DNA of 54,227 bases from positions 1 to 54,227 of the forward strand of contig JAMLID010000022.1 of NCBI GenBank assembly GCA_023954355.1, read 5' to 3'. Below the pieces are notes generated by a model. That model was not told the DNA's origin and ran no database searches. It was given only the letters and a program-made list of their open reading frames with translations. How positions within the stretch are numbered: the stretch's first letter is position 1; each line of letters opens with the position of its first letter. Shown here piece after piece: positions 19,112-27,558 of the stretch. The stretch is from Oligoflexia bacterium. GTDB taxonomy: Bacteria; Bdellovibrionota; UBA1018; CAIPTA01. The position numbers were made by a program, and so were the translations under genes.

Positions 19112-20225
19112 TTCCTCTTTCTTTGATTTTTCAGGGAATGTAGATCGCATTCTACTGCTCGTAGGTGTTAGCCTTAGTTTGTTTGGTCTGGTAATGGTCT
19201 ATTCATCTAGCTATATTTTTTCCCAAGAAAAATATGGTGACGGCCTATTCTATTTTAATCGACACTTACTCTTTTTATGCGTGGGTTTTAGTGCCACGTT
19301 TTTCTTTCGTTTTCTATCAATTAAGAGATTACACCAGTTTTCACATATCTTTTTTATTGCCACATTGTTTTTAATGGCTTTAGCGCTTGTTCCAGGTGTT
19401 CAACAAAAAGCCGGTGGAGCAAGTCGATGGATAAATATTTTAGGATTTTCATTACAGCCAATAGAATTTGCTAAAGTGGCTTTTGTTTTAATGATTTCTC
19501 GAATGCTAACAAGTGAAAAATTTCAAAAAGACGATCTAGTAAAAGGATTCTTAGTATTCTTTATTCCTACGGGATTATTAATTGGACTTTGTTTAGCGCA
19601 GCCAGATTTTGGTAGTGCAGCTTTAGTAATAGCAGTAGCAACTATGCTTCTTTATATGGGAAGAGTAAGATTAAAATTTTTACTTGGGGCAGCGGCGGCG
19701 ATAGTTCCAGTTATGGGATTATTGATGGTTTTGGCTCCTTATCGTAGAGCAAGACTTCTTACTTTTTTAGATCCCTGGGCTGACCCGCAGGGCTCTGGAT
19801 TTCAAATTATTCAGTCATTTATTGCATTTTATCGAGGTGGATTATTTGGTGTTGGGCTCGGAAACAGTAAAGCTAAGGTATTTTATCTTCCAGAAGCGCA
19901 TAATGATTTTATTTTAAGCGTGATTGGCGAAGAATTGGGTTGGATCGGAATAGCTCTTTTAGTAATGAGTTTTTTATTTTTGTTATTTAGAGGTATTCGA
20001 ATCTCTGCAAAAGCCAAAGAGCCATACACCGCTTTAGTTGTAGCGGGATTAACGTTATTAATTGGAATGGAAGTTTTCTGGAACGCATTCGTAGTTCTTG
20101 GTTTGTTTCCAACAAAAGGGATGAATATGCCGTTCATTTCTAGTGGGGGTACTTCTATTTTATGTGCTTTGATGATTTTAGGAATTCTTTTGAATGCGTC
20201 TTCTCGTATTCGAGAAAGTAATTAA
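19065..20225 (+). CDS. ftsW: Septal peptidoglycan polymerase FtsW (SEDS family)
   Basis: A 386-residue SEDS glycosyltransferase that polymerises lipid II at the septum with FtsI. It has about ten membrane segments, the VYSSSYIFSQ region after the first segment, GASRWINILGFSLQPIEFAK, GVGLGNSKAKVFYLPEAHNDFI with the conserved catalytic-region Asp, and the C-terminal MPFISSGGTSIL. The ATG at 19065 overlaps murD by 47 bp, and no later in-frame start precedes the first membrane segment region, so a long overlap with murD is real. MurG follows after 2 bp. Confidence 0.95.
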   Translation: MRNAATISKSTWRKFSSSFFDFSGNVDRILLLVGVSLSLFGLVMVYSSSYIFSQEKYGDGLFYFNRHLLFLCVGFSATFFFRFLSIKRLHQFSHIFFIATLFLMALALVPGVQQKAGGASRWINILGFSLQPIEFAKVAFVLMISRMLTSEKFQKDDLVKGFLVFFIPTGLLIGLCLAQPDFGSAALVIAVATMLLYMGRVRLKFLLGAAAAIVPVMGLLMVLAPYRRARLLTFLDPWADPQGSGFQIIQSFIAFYRGGLFGVGLGNSKAKVFYLPEAHNDFILSVIGEELGWIGIALLVMSFLFLLFRGIRISAKAKEPYTALVVAGLTLLIGMEVFWNAFVVLGLFPTKGMNMPFISSGGTSILCALMILGILLNASSRIRESN

Positions 20226-20227
20226 AA

Positions 20228-21319
20228 ATGAAAAAAGAAGGCTCTCAATTTGTTTATTTTGTTACTGGTGGTTCGGGAGGGCATTTTTTTCCTCTACTAG
20301 AGGTATCTAAAGAGCTTGAAAGTAAATATCAAATTCAATCTAAGTATGTGGGGTCTAAAGCTGCGGCAGATAAAAAATTAATTGAGAAAACGCAAAAGCC
20401 TGTTTTATGGATTCCTGCTGGTAAAATTAAAGGGCAAGGAATTTTTACTCTTATAAAAACAGCGCTCAATGTCTTTGCTGCAATTTATATTTCGTTTATT
20501 GAAGTTCTAAGAAATCCTCCACAATACGTATTGAGTGCTGGTGGATACTCTGGTGCCCCTTTTTTATTGGCAGCTTCGCTATTAGGTGTGAAGTGTGCTG
20601 TTTTTGAACAAAATAAGGTGCCAGGTTTAGCAAATAAAGTAATGAGTTTTTTTTGTAAAACAATTTTCTTACATTTCGCTTCAACGGCAGAGGCTTTTCC
20701 TAAAAAAAATACAGTTGTTGTTGGCCACCCATTTCGTAAAGAAATGGTGCAAAAGGCGAAAGAGATCCAATTGCAAAAAAGGAATGGCGAATCATTTCAT
20801 ATTTTGGTTTTTGGTGGCTCACAGGGGGCAAGGGGAATCAATCAATTAGTATTTGATTCTCTACCGACTCTTTTAGAAAACGGAATATCTATCTATCATC
20901 AAATTGGATCATCGGATTTTCAATCGTATAAAGAAAAAGCGAAAGAATATTTGTCAGATAAGTACCAAATTTGTGAATTTATCGATGATATGGGGGTCGC
21001 CTATGGACGGTCAGATTTGGTTGTTTGTAGAGCGGGTGCATCTACATTAGTAGAGCTTGCGGCAATAGGAAAAGCGGCTATTTTGATTCCATTAGTATCG
21101 AAAGACAACCACCAAGTGCCTAATGCTAGAGAGTTAGAAAAAGAAGATGCTGCGATCTGTTGTATTCAAACTCAAACATCTGCTAGTATGTTTTCAGATT
21201 TAGTGCTTTCTCTTAAGAAAGATAAACAGAAACTAAAAACGTTAGAAAAAAACGTGCAAAAATTTATGGTCGAGGGATCAGCCGAAAAAATAGCTAGTAG
21301 CATAGCGATGGAGATTTAA
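20228..21319 (+). CDS. murG: UDP-GlcNAc:lipid I N-acetylglucosaminyltransferase MurG
   Basis: A 363-residue GT28 enzyme that adds GlcNAc to lipid I to make lipid II at the cytoplasmic membrane face. The N-terminal glycine loop reads TGGSGGHFFP, followed by the ALGG-like SAGGYSGAP loop, FEQNKVPGLANK, the third loop FGGSQGARGIN, and the donor-binding VCRAGASTLVELAAIGKAAILIPL. The overlap with murC is 1 bp (TAATG), so the pair is translationally coupled. Confidence 0.96.
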   Translation: MKKEGSQFVYFVTGGSGGHFFPLLEVSKELESKYQIQSKYVGSKAAADKKLIEKTQKPVLWIPAGKIKGQGIFTLIKTALNVFAAIYISFIEVLRNPPQYVLSAGGYSGAPFLLAASLLGVKCAVFEQNKVPGLANKVMSFFCKTIFLHFASTAEAFPKKNTVVVGHPFRKEMVQKAKEIQLQKRNGESFHILVFGGSQGARGINQLVFDSLPTLLENGISIYHQIGSSDFQSYKEKAKEYLSDKYQICEFIDDMGVAYGRSDLVVCRAGASTLVELAAIGKAAILIPLVSKDNHQVPNARELEKEDAAICCIQTQTSASMFSDLVLSLKKDKQKLKTLEKNVQKFMVEGSAEKIASSIAMEI

Positions 21320-22695
21320 TGCTATATAAAAGTAGAAAAAGAAAAGTACATTTTATAGGTATAGGCGGTATTGGGATGAGTGGTATTGCTGAGATTTTAA
21401 TTTCTCAGGGGTACGAAGTTAGTGGTTCTGACATTTCAGATTCTGATATTACAAAACGTTTAGCTAAATTAGGGGCAAAGATATTTTCTTCACATAAGCA
21501 AGAGAATTTATGTGGTGCTGATGTTGTGGTGGTTTCGAGCGCTATTGACGATACAAATCCAGAGATTCAAGCAGCCAAGCAAAATAAAGTTCCTATTATT
21601 CAAAGAGCAGAAATGCTTGCAGAGTTGATGAAGATGAAGATGGGAATCGCCATAGCCGGTACTCATGGTAAAACCACGACAACAAGTATTATCTCAACAA
21701 TAGTACAAAACTCTGGGCTTGATCCAACAATTATTATTGGTGGTAGGGTCGATGCTCTTGGAGGTAACGCAAAGTTAGGTCAAGGTGATTTTCTTGTGGC
21801 TGAAGCAGATGAAAGCGATAAAAGCTTTTTGCATCTTCCTTCTACGATTGCAGTGGTTACGAATATTGATAATGACCACTTAAATAATTATGGATCTATA
21901 GCAAATATTAAAGATGCTTTTATAAATTTCGTGAATCGCATCCCATTTTATGGAAAAGCGTTTCTTTGTTTAGATGATGAAAACGTAAAATCAATTTTGC
22001 CAAAGCTTAAAAAACCATATGCTACATATGGCTTTTCACCTCAAGCAGATCTACAAGGAAGAAATATTCAGTTTGAAAAATTCGGATCAAATTTTGAGGT
22101 TTGGCAAAACGAGAAAAAACTAGGAGTTGTTCATTGCTCTATTCCTGGCAGGCATAATGTATTGAATGCATTAGCATCTATATCAGTAGGGTTAGAAATT
22201 GGATTAACTTTTGAACAAGTGCGTGACGGGTTAGCGCAGTTTAAAGGTGTACGTAGAAGATTTGAACTTAAGGGCGAGAAAGCTGGGATTAAGGTTTTTG
22301 ATGATTACGGCCATCATCCAACAGAAGTTAAAGCAACATTAGCTGCGGCAAGAAAAGCTTGGGATGGTAGAATTGTAACTATTTTTCAGCCACATAGATA
22401 TTCTAGAACACAAGATTGTTATGACGATTTTGTGCAGTCATTTGATGATTCTGATGTGTTATTGGTTGCCGATATATATCCTGCTGGAGAAAGTCCTATA
22501 GCAGGTGTAAATAGTGAGAAGTTAGTTGAAGACATTCGATCACACGGTCACAAATCAGTTCTTTATGTAGGAGACGCTAGAAAAAATCTTCAAGAAAAAA
22601 TACTTCCTTTGCTACAAAAAGGAGATTTATTTCTGTCGCTAGGTGCGGGAAGCATTTATGCAGTCGGAGAAGACTTACTAAAAGCACTGAAATAA
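21319..22695 (+). CDS. murC: UDP-N-acetylmuramate:L-alanine ligase MurC
   Basis: A 458-residue Mur ligase adding L-Ala to UDP-MurNAc. The N-terminal Rossmann loop is HFIGIGGIGMSGIAEIL, the ATP loop is GTHGKTTTTS, then EADESDKSFL, TNIDNDHLNNYG with the metal-binding His, and the substrate motifs RRFELKG and DDYGHHPTEVKA. In contrast to the neighbouring MurD, all expected central-domain motifs are intact. MurB starts 1 bp after its stop. Confidence 0.97.
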   Translation: MLYKSRKRKVHFIGIGGIGMSGIAEILISQGYEVSGSDISDSDITKRLAKLGAKIFSSHKQENLCGADVVVVSSAIDDTNPEIQAAKQNKVPIIQRAEMLAELMKMKMGIAIAGTHGKTTTTSIISTIVQNSGLDPTIIIGGRVDALGGNAKLGQGDFLVAEADESDKSFLHLPSTIAVVTNIDNDHLNNYGSIANIKDAFINFVNRIPFYGKAFLCLDDENVKSILPKLKKPYATYGFSPQADLQGRNIQFEKFGSNFEVWQNEKKLGVVHCSIPGRHNVLNALASISVGLEIGLTFEQVRDGLAQFKGVRRRFELKGEKAGIKVFDDYGHHPTEVKATLAAARKAWDGRIVTIFQPHRYSRTQDCYDDFVQSFDDSDVLLVADIYPAGESPIAGVNSEKLVEDIRSHGHKSVLYVGDARKNLQEKILPLLQKGDLFLSLGAGSIYAVGEDLLKALK

Positions 22696-22696
22696 A

Positions 22697-23590
22697 ATGG
22701 AGCTTTTGAGCAATATTGAATGTTTAAAAAATGAGCCACTATCTAAGCATACTACTTACAGAATCGGTGGTGCTGTAGATTTCATGTTTTTTCCAAAAAC
22801 AAATGCAGAAGTAAAAATAATAGGTGAGTTTATTCAGAAAAACGAGCTCCCTTACTTTGTGTTAGGAAACGGATCTAACCTTCTTGCACCAACAGAAGCT
22901 CTTAATGGAGTCATTATTAACACTAAGAAATGGAATATCGAAATTTTAGAAGAGAAACATTTTCTAAAAATCGGTGCAGGCGTTTTGAATGCAAAAATTT
23001 TAAGATATTGCGGTGAGCATGGGCTAAGCGGTCTAGAATATCTATCGGGTGTTCCTGGTACTTTTGGGGGCGCTATTTATATGAACGCAGGCACTAGAGC
23101 CGAGTGGGTTAGCGAAGTTTTAGAGTCAATAGAAATTATTTCTTTAAAGGGACTAGAGAGAACAGTAGAGAAGAAAGATTTCTCTTTTAGTTACCGGCAT
23201 CAGAGTATTTTATTTGCTGATGAATTAGTGTCTAGTGGTTTTGTTCGGTTGAAAAAAGTAGATAAAGATAATTTGAAAAAAAATCTTGTAGATATGATTC
23301 AAAAAAGAAAACGTGCTCAACCAATAGAAATGCCGAGCTGTGGTAGTGTTTTTAGAAATCCTGAAGGGGAAAATTCTTGGAGGCTTATTGATGAATGTGG
23401 GCTAAGAGGCAAAATTATAGGTGCAGCACAAATTAGCCCGAAGCACTCAAACTTTATAGTAAATCTTGGAGGAGCAACAAAAGAAGATGTTTTGAGTTTG
23501 ATCCAATTAGCAAAAGAGTCGGTTAAAGATCGTTTTGGAATTGATTTAGTAGAAGAAGTTAAAATTTTGGAGATGCGATTTTTGCAATGA
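22697..23590 (+). CDS. murB: UDP-N-acetylenolpyruvoylglucosamine reductase MurB
   Basis: A 297-residue FAD enzyme reducing UDP-GlcNAc-enolpyruvate to UDP-MurNAc with NADPH. Evidence: the substrate-entry motif HTTYRIGGAVDFMFFP, the FAD loop VLGNGSNLLAP, SGVPGTFGGAIYMNAG, the SYRHQS stretch, and the catalytic Ser in MPSCGSVFRNP. The length fits the shorter type II enzymes. It overlaps ftsQ by 4 bp (ATGA). Confidence 0.96.
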   Translation: MELLSNIECLKNEPLSKHTTYRIGGAVDFMFFPKTNAEVKIIGEFIQKNELPYFVLGNGSNLLAPTEALNGVIINTKKWNIEILEEKHFLKIGAGVLNAKILRYCGEHGLSGLEYLSGVPGTFGGAIYMNAGTRAEWVSEVLESIEIISLKGLERTVEKKDFSFSYRHQSILFADELVSSGFVRLKKVDKDNLKKNLVDMIQKRKRAQPIEMPSCGSVFRNPEGENSWRLIDECGLRGKIIGAAQISPKHSNFIVNLGGATKEDVLSLIQLAKESVKDRFGIDLVEEVKILEMRFLQ

Positions 23591-24387
23591 AATCTAAAGC
23601 CTCTAAAACATTTTTATTTGTGGGTATACCAGCGGCATTTAGCATAGTTATTTTTATTTTTTTACTTATTGAAATTAAGCACTACTTTCTGACCTCAGAG
23701 CATTTTAGTGTGCGAGTTGTTGAGGTTTTAACAGAGGGGCCGTCTACTAAAGAGGCAGTAATAAGTTTGGCCAGTATTCCTAAGCAGGCGAATATTTTTT
23801 CTTTAGATTTAGAAGAAGTAAAAAAACGTATAGAAAAAGACCCTTGGGTGCGTTCTGCGATTGTTTCTCGTGTTTTACCTGACAAAATTCAGATTCGATA
23901 CCGTTCACAAGAGCCTGTGGCTCTTTTGGGTATGGGTGATCTTTTTTATGTAAATGATGAAGGAGTGGCCTTTTATCAAATAAAAGAGGGCGATTCATTA
24001 AATTACCCACTCATACAAGTAGAAGTAAAAAAGCCAAGCCTGGAAGAGTTGAAAGATGACATTCAGGGAGCACTTTCTTTATTGAAGGTTTTAAATGCTA
24101 ATAATGCTTTTTCTATGGATGACTTGGGTGAGATATCTCTACAAAATGCCGAAAAAAATGCGGGGGTCACATATCTGCTAACATTAGCGTTTCCCCCAAA
24201 GCATTTGCGTCCGAAAAAGGGAGCGCATAGATCGGTAACATATACGGTCAGTCTTGCTAAATCTGACTACGATAGTCAAATAAAGAGATGGTCAGCTGTT
24301 GTGCGTTATGTTTTGAAACATAGCAAAATCCCTAAACTTATTCGTTTGGAGCTTGGCAAAAAAGTGGTTGTAAAAGTTGGTTCCTGA
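23587..24387 (+). CDS. ftsQ: Cell division protein FtsQ/DivIB
   Basis: A 266-residue bitopic division protein: short basic cytoplasmic tail, one membrane segment (about residues 9-29), then a periplasmic POTRA domain (about 38-110; the IEKDPWVRSAIVSRVLPDKIQIRYRSQEPVA segment is typical) and the FtsQ beta domain. It acts with FtsL and FtsB in the divisome. FtsB is not in the window. The call rests on topology, the POTRA motif and position before ftsA. Confidence 0.88.
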   Translation: MKSKASKTFLFVGIPAAFSIVIFIFLLIEIKHYFLTSEHFSVRVVEVLTEGPSTKEAVISLASIPKQANIFSLDLEEVKKRIEKDPWVRSAIVSRVLPDKIQIRYRSQEPVALLGMGDLFYVNDEGVAFYQIKEGDSLNYPLIQVEVKKPSLEELKDDIQGALSLLKVLNANNAFSMDDLGEISLQNAEKNAGVTYLLTLAFPPKHLRPKKGAHRSVTYTVSLAKSDYDSQIKRWSAVVRYVLKHSKIPKLIRLELGKKVVVKVGS

Positions 24388-24462
24388 CTCTACCCTATTT
24401 ATATAGGCTACCGTGTCCATGCTTTGCATCGCCATCGGTACGCTCCTAAGGAGGGGGTCGTT

Positions 24463-25686
24463 GTGGCCAAACAGGAATACCTTGTAGGGTTAGACATTGG
24501 AACAACTAAGATCTGTGCGATCGTCGGACAGATCACTGAAACTGGTATAGATATTATCGGTATGGGCACCAGACCGTCGACTGGTCTAAGAAAAGGTGCG
24601 GTCATCCATATTGATTCTACGGTTGAGGGAATCCAGCGAGCTATTGAAGAAGCAGAGCTAATGGCTGGATTAGAAATTGGTAATGTTTATGTGGGAGTCG
24701 CAGGCAACCATGTTAGATCTTTCAACTCCTCTGGAGTTGTCTCTGTAAAAAATAAAGAAATCGATGCAAGTGATGTTGATCGTGTGATTGATGCTGCAAA
24801 AGCCATTGCGATACCAGCTGATCGACAAGTGATCCATTTGGTTCCTCAAGATTATATTATTGATGGTCAAGATGGGATTAAGGATCCAGTAGGAATGAAT
24901 GGTGTTCGCTTAGAGGGAAAAATCCATATTATTACTGCATCAACTTCAGGCATTCAAAATTTAGTTAAATGTACAAATAGAGCTGGAGTAAATGTCACAG
25001 AGCTAGTGTTAGAGCCAATTGCTAGCGCAGAGGCTGTGCTTTCTGAAGATGAAAAAGAGTTGGGCGTTGCTCTTGTGGATATTGGTGGTGGCACCTCAGA
25101 TATTTGTATTTTTGCTGGAGGAGCTCTAGTTCACACGGGAGTTATCAATGTAGGCGGCAATCATATTACGAGTGATATTGCTGTAGGATTACGAACCCCT
25201 CAACTAGAGGCTGAGCGAATTAAAGTTCGCCACGGATGCTGTTTAAAAGATTTAGTAAATTCAGAAGAGACAATTGAGGTTCCTGGTGTTGGTGGAAGAC
25301 AACCAAGAATTGTTGCGAGAAGACTTTTGGCAGAAATTATTGAACCAAGAGCCGAAGAAATGTTTCAGCTTATACGAGCAGAAATAGAGAAGACCGGATA
25401 CATGGATCTTATCGGCAGTGGTGTAGTTTTAACGGGCGGCTGTTCTATGCTAGAGGGAGTTCCTGAATTAGCAGAAATGGTATTTGAGATGCCTGTTAAA
25501 AGAGGATTCCCAACTGGAACTGGTGGAATGAGAGATATAGTTAACTCTCCAAAATTCGCAACAGGTGTTGGGTTATTGAAGTACGCAGCTAGAAAAATTA
25601 GTGAGAAAAATATGAAATCTAATAGTTATGGTGTTGGCAAAAAAATGCGAGATGCCATGACGGGATGGATAAAGGATTTGTTTTAA
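24463..25686 (+). CDS. ftsA: Cell division protein FtsA
   Basis: An actin-fold ATPase that tethers FtsZ to the membrane. I place the start at GTG 24463, 5 bp after AAGGAGGGGG; the frame is open further left to TTG 24424, but the extra residues do not resemble FtsA. The protein is then 407 residues, beginning AKQEYLVGLDIGTTKICAIV (phosphate-1 loop), with LVDIGGGTSDICIF as phosphate-2, GSGVVLTGGCSMLEGV as the adenosine loop, and a C-terminal basic amphipathic tail ending in MTGWIKDLF that should bind the membrane. FtsZ starts 35 bp downstream. Confidence 0.96.
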   Translation: MAKQEYLVGLDIGTTKICAIVGQITETGIDIIGMGTRPSTGLRKGAVIHIDSTVEGIQRAIEEAELMAGLEIGNVYVGVAGNHVRSFNSSGVVSVKNKEIDASDVDRVIDAAKAIAIPADRQVIHLVPQDYIIDGQDGIKDPVGMNGVRLEGKIHIITASTSGIQNLVKCTNRAGVNVTELVLEPIASAEAVLSEDEKELGVALVDIGGGTSDICIFAGGALVHTGVINVGGNHITSDIAVGLRTPQLEAERIKVRHGCCLKDLVNSEETIEVPGVGGRQPRIVARRLLAEIIEPRAEEMFQLIRAEIEKTGYMDLIGSGVVLTGGCSMLEGVPELAEMVFEMPVKRGFPTGTGGMRDIVNSPKFATGVGLLKYAARKISEKNMKSNSYGVGKKMRDAMTGWIKDLF

Positions 25687-25721
25687 GGATCTAAAGCCTT
25701 AGAGAGAGTGCAGGAGGAACT

Positions 25722-27350
25722 ATGTTTGAGCTAGATAAATCAGCAAATGCCGCAGGAGGCGCGAAAATAAAAGTTATTGGAGTTGGTGGTAGCGGTGGAA
25801 ACGCAGTGAATACCATGATCCGTTCAGGGTTAAGTGGGGTAGAGTTCATAGCGGTGAATACCGATAAGCAAGCACTAACTGCTTCTTTGGCAGAAGTTAA
25901 AATTGCCATTGGCGGCGAGCTTACAAAAGGATTAGGTGCGGGAGCGAATCCAGAAATTGGTAGAAGAGCAGCCTTAGAAGATTACCATAAAATTGCTGAT
26001 GTTATTCAGGGTGCAGATATGGTTTTTGTAACCGCAGGTATGGGTGGCGGTACTGGTACTGGCGCAGCTCCAGTGATTGCAAAAATTGCCAAAGAACTAG
26101 GTATTTTAACTGTTGGAGTTGTCACTAAGCCTTTTGATTTCGAAGGGCGAAAAAGAATGAGACAAGCAATGGATGGTATTCGTTTTCTGAGAGAGAGTGT
26201 AGATTCGTTAATTACGATTCCTAACCAAAGATTGCTTTCTATCGCTGGTAACCACATGAGTTTTATGGATGCCTTTAAAAAAGCGGATGAAGTTTTATTA
26301 AATGCAGTACAAGGAATTTCTGATCTTATTAACCACACAGGGTTAATTAATACAGACTTTGCTGACGTAAGAACTATTATGGCTAATAAGGGCTTAGCAT
26401 TGATGGGTACTGGTGTTGGTGAGGGAGAACATAGAGCAGTAGAAGCAGCAACAAACGCGATCTCATCTCCATTACTAGAAGATATTTCAGTTGATGGGGC
26501 TACAGGATTGATTATCAATATTACTGGTGGATCAGATCTCACAGCGTTTGAAGTAAATGAAGCTACAACGTTAATTATGGAAGCGGCACACGAAGATGCA
26601 GAAATCATTTTCGGATCGGTAATTGATGAAAATATCAAAGACAGAGTTAAAATTACTGTGATCGCTACGGGTATTGGAGCAAATGCGAATATAGATAAAG
26701 TTTTGGGTTTCAGCACAGGAACAGAAAGATCTAATTCCTCAAATTTAGGAGCGGGAACACAAGCCGCTTCACTTTCGTCTATGGCAAGAACATCTGATAT
26801 GAGAGCTTCTACGACTAAGCCTCCTTTACCTATTCCTGAAAGGCCAATGCAAGTAAGCGATGGTAAGCAAAAAGACATATTAGGTGCTGGAGCAATGGCA
26901 GCCGGTCCTATTATGCCAGCAATGAAAAAAGAACAAATTTCTCAAGCAGTAAAAGAAATGGAATCGATTGATGAAATTATTCCTTCAGCATCGCTTGATG
27001 AGGTTGATCAGCAAATAGACGAGATGTCTATGAGTCGTCCCGAGAAAATGCCAGAAGAGAGCACACAGCAATCTAGAGAAGAGAGTTCTTCATTACAAGC
27101 GAATGATGATAGCTCTAAGGATGATTTTGTCGATCTAGAGAAAGATCAGCCAGAGTTGTTTGAGACAAAGGCAGAAAGTCGCTCGGTTGCAGTAGAGCCA
27201 ACTAAAGGCAAAGATACTCGCTCTGAGAGCTTGGCAAGAGCTCAGCAGATTGCAAGAAGCCTAGGTGTGACGAATCTTACAGATGATGAATATGATATTC
27301 CGACCTTTATTCGTCGCCAACAACAAGATCAGAGCTCTTCTATAAATTAA
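25722..27350 (+). CDS. ftsZ: Cell division GTPase FtsZ with a long C-terminal linker
   Basis: A tubulin-like GTPase forming the Z-ring. The GTPase core (about residues 1-320) has [15 protein letters not shown], the tubulin signature [13 protein letters not shown], and NTDF. At 542 residues it is about 150 longer than E. coli FtsZ: residues about 325-515 form a linker rich in Ser, Glu, Gln, Met and Pro with acidic patches. The C-terminal peptide [12 protein letters not shown], the binding site for FtsA and other tethers, is conserved and is followed by about ten further residues. GCAGGAGG precedes the ATG. A terminator follows. Confidence 0.97.
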   Translation: MFELDKSANAAGGAKIKVIGVGGSGGNAVNTMIRSGLSGVEFIAVNTDKQALTASLAEVKIAIGGELTKGLGAGANPEIGRRAALEDYHKIADVIQGADMVFVTAGMGGGTGTGAAPVIAKIAKELGILTVGVVTKPFDFEGRKRMRQAMDGIRFLRESVDSLITIPNQRLLSIAGNHMSFMDAFKKADEVLLNAVQGISDLINHTGLINTDFADVRTIMANKGLALMGTGVGEGEHRAVEAATNAISSPLLEDISVDGATGLIINITGGSDLTAFEVNEATTLIMEAAHEDAEIIFGSVIDENIKDRVKITVIATGIGANANIDKVLGFSTGTERSNSSNLGAGTQAASLSSMARTSDMRASTTKPPLPIPERPMQVSDGKQKDILGAGAMAAGPIMPAMKKEQISQAVKEMESIDEIIPSASLDEVDQQIDEMSMSRPEKMPEESTQQSREESSSLQANDDSSKDDFVDLEKDQPELFETKAESRSVAVEPTKGKDTRSESLARAQQIARSLGVTNLTDDEYDIPTFIRRQQQDQSSSIN

Positions 27351-27378
27351 GAGCGAATAAAATAGCTGAAATTATGGA

Positions 27379-27406
27379 GCCTTGAGAGAAATCTCAGGGC
27401 TTTTTT
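27379..27406 (+). terminator. Rho-independent terminator after ftsZ
   Basis: GCCTTGAGA and TCTCAGGGC pair over 9 bp (one G-U) around a GAAA tetraloop, followed by six T. It closes the dcw transcript. Confidence 0.9.
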
Positions 27407-27506
27407 GTAAATCTTATATGCTTTTTGTTAGCTTTTGTAAGATTGAAATAGAAAATTCTTATCCCAAAAAATAACTAATCAGGTTCAAATTTTAGGTGAT
27501 CTGAAA

Positions 27507-27531
27507 ACGTATCACTGAAGAATACGTATCA
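27507..27531 (+). promoter_or_regulatory. Direct repeat upstream of the subtilase gene
   Basis: ACGTATCA occurs at 27507-27514 and again at 27524-27531, a period of 17 bp, within 30-55 bp of the protease start. It could be an operator or activator site. No clear -35/-10 pair was assigned. Confidence 0.3.
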
Positions 27532-27558
27532 AGTTTTGACCTATTGGAGGGGATTAAA

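Noticed and set aside
26006..26878. A 290-codon frame antisense to ftsZ
   Set aside because: It mirrors the conserved GTPase core codon by codon, has no ribosome site and is a shadow of ftsZ.
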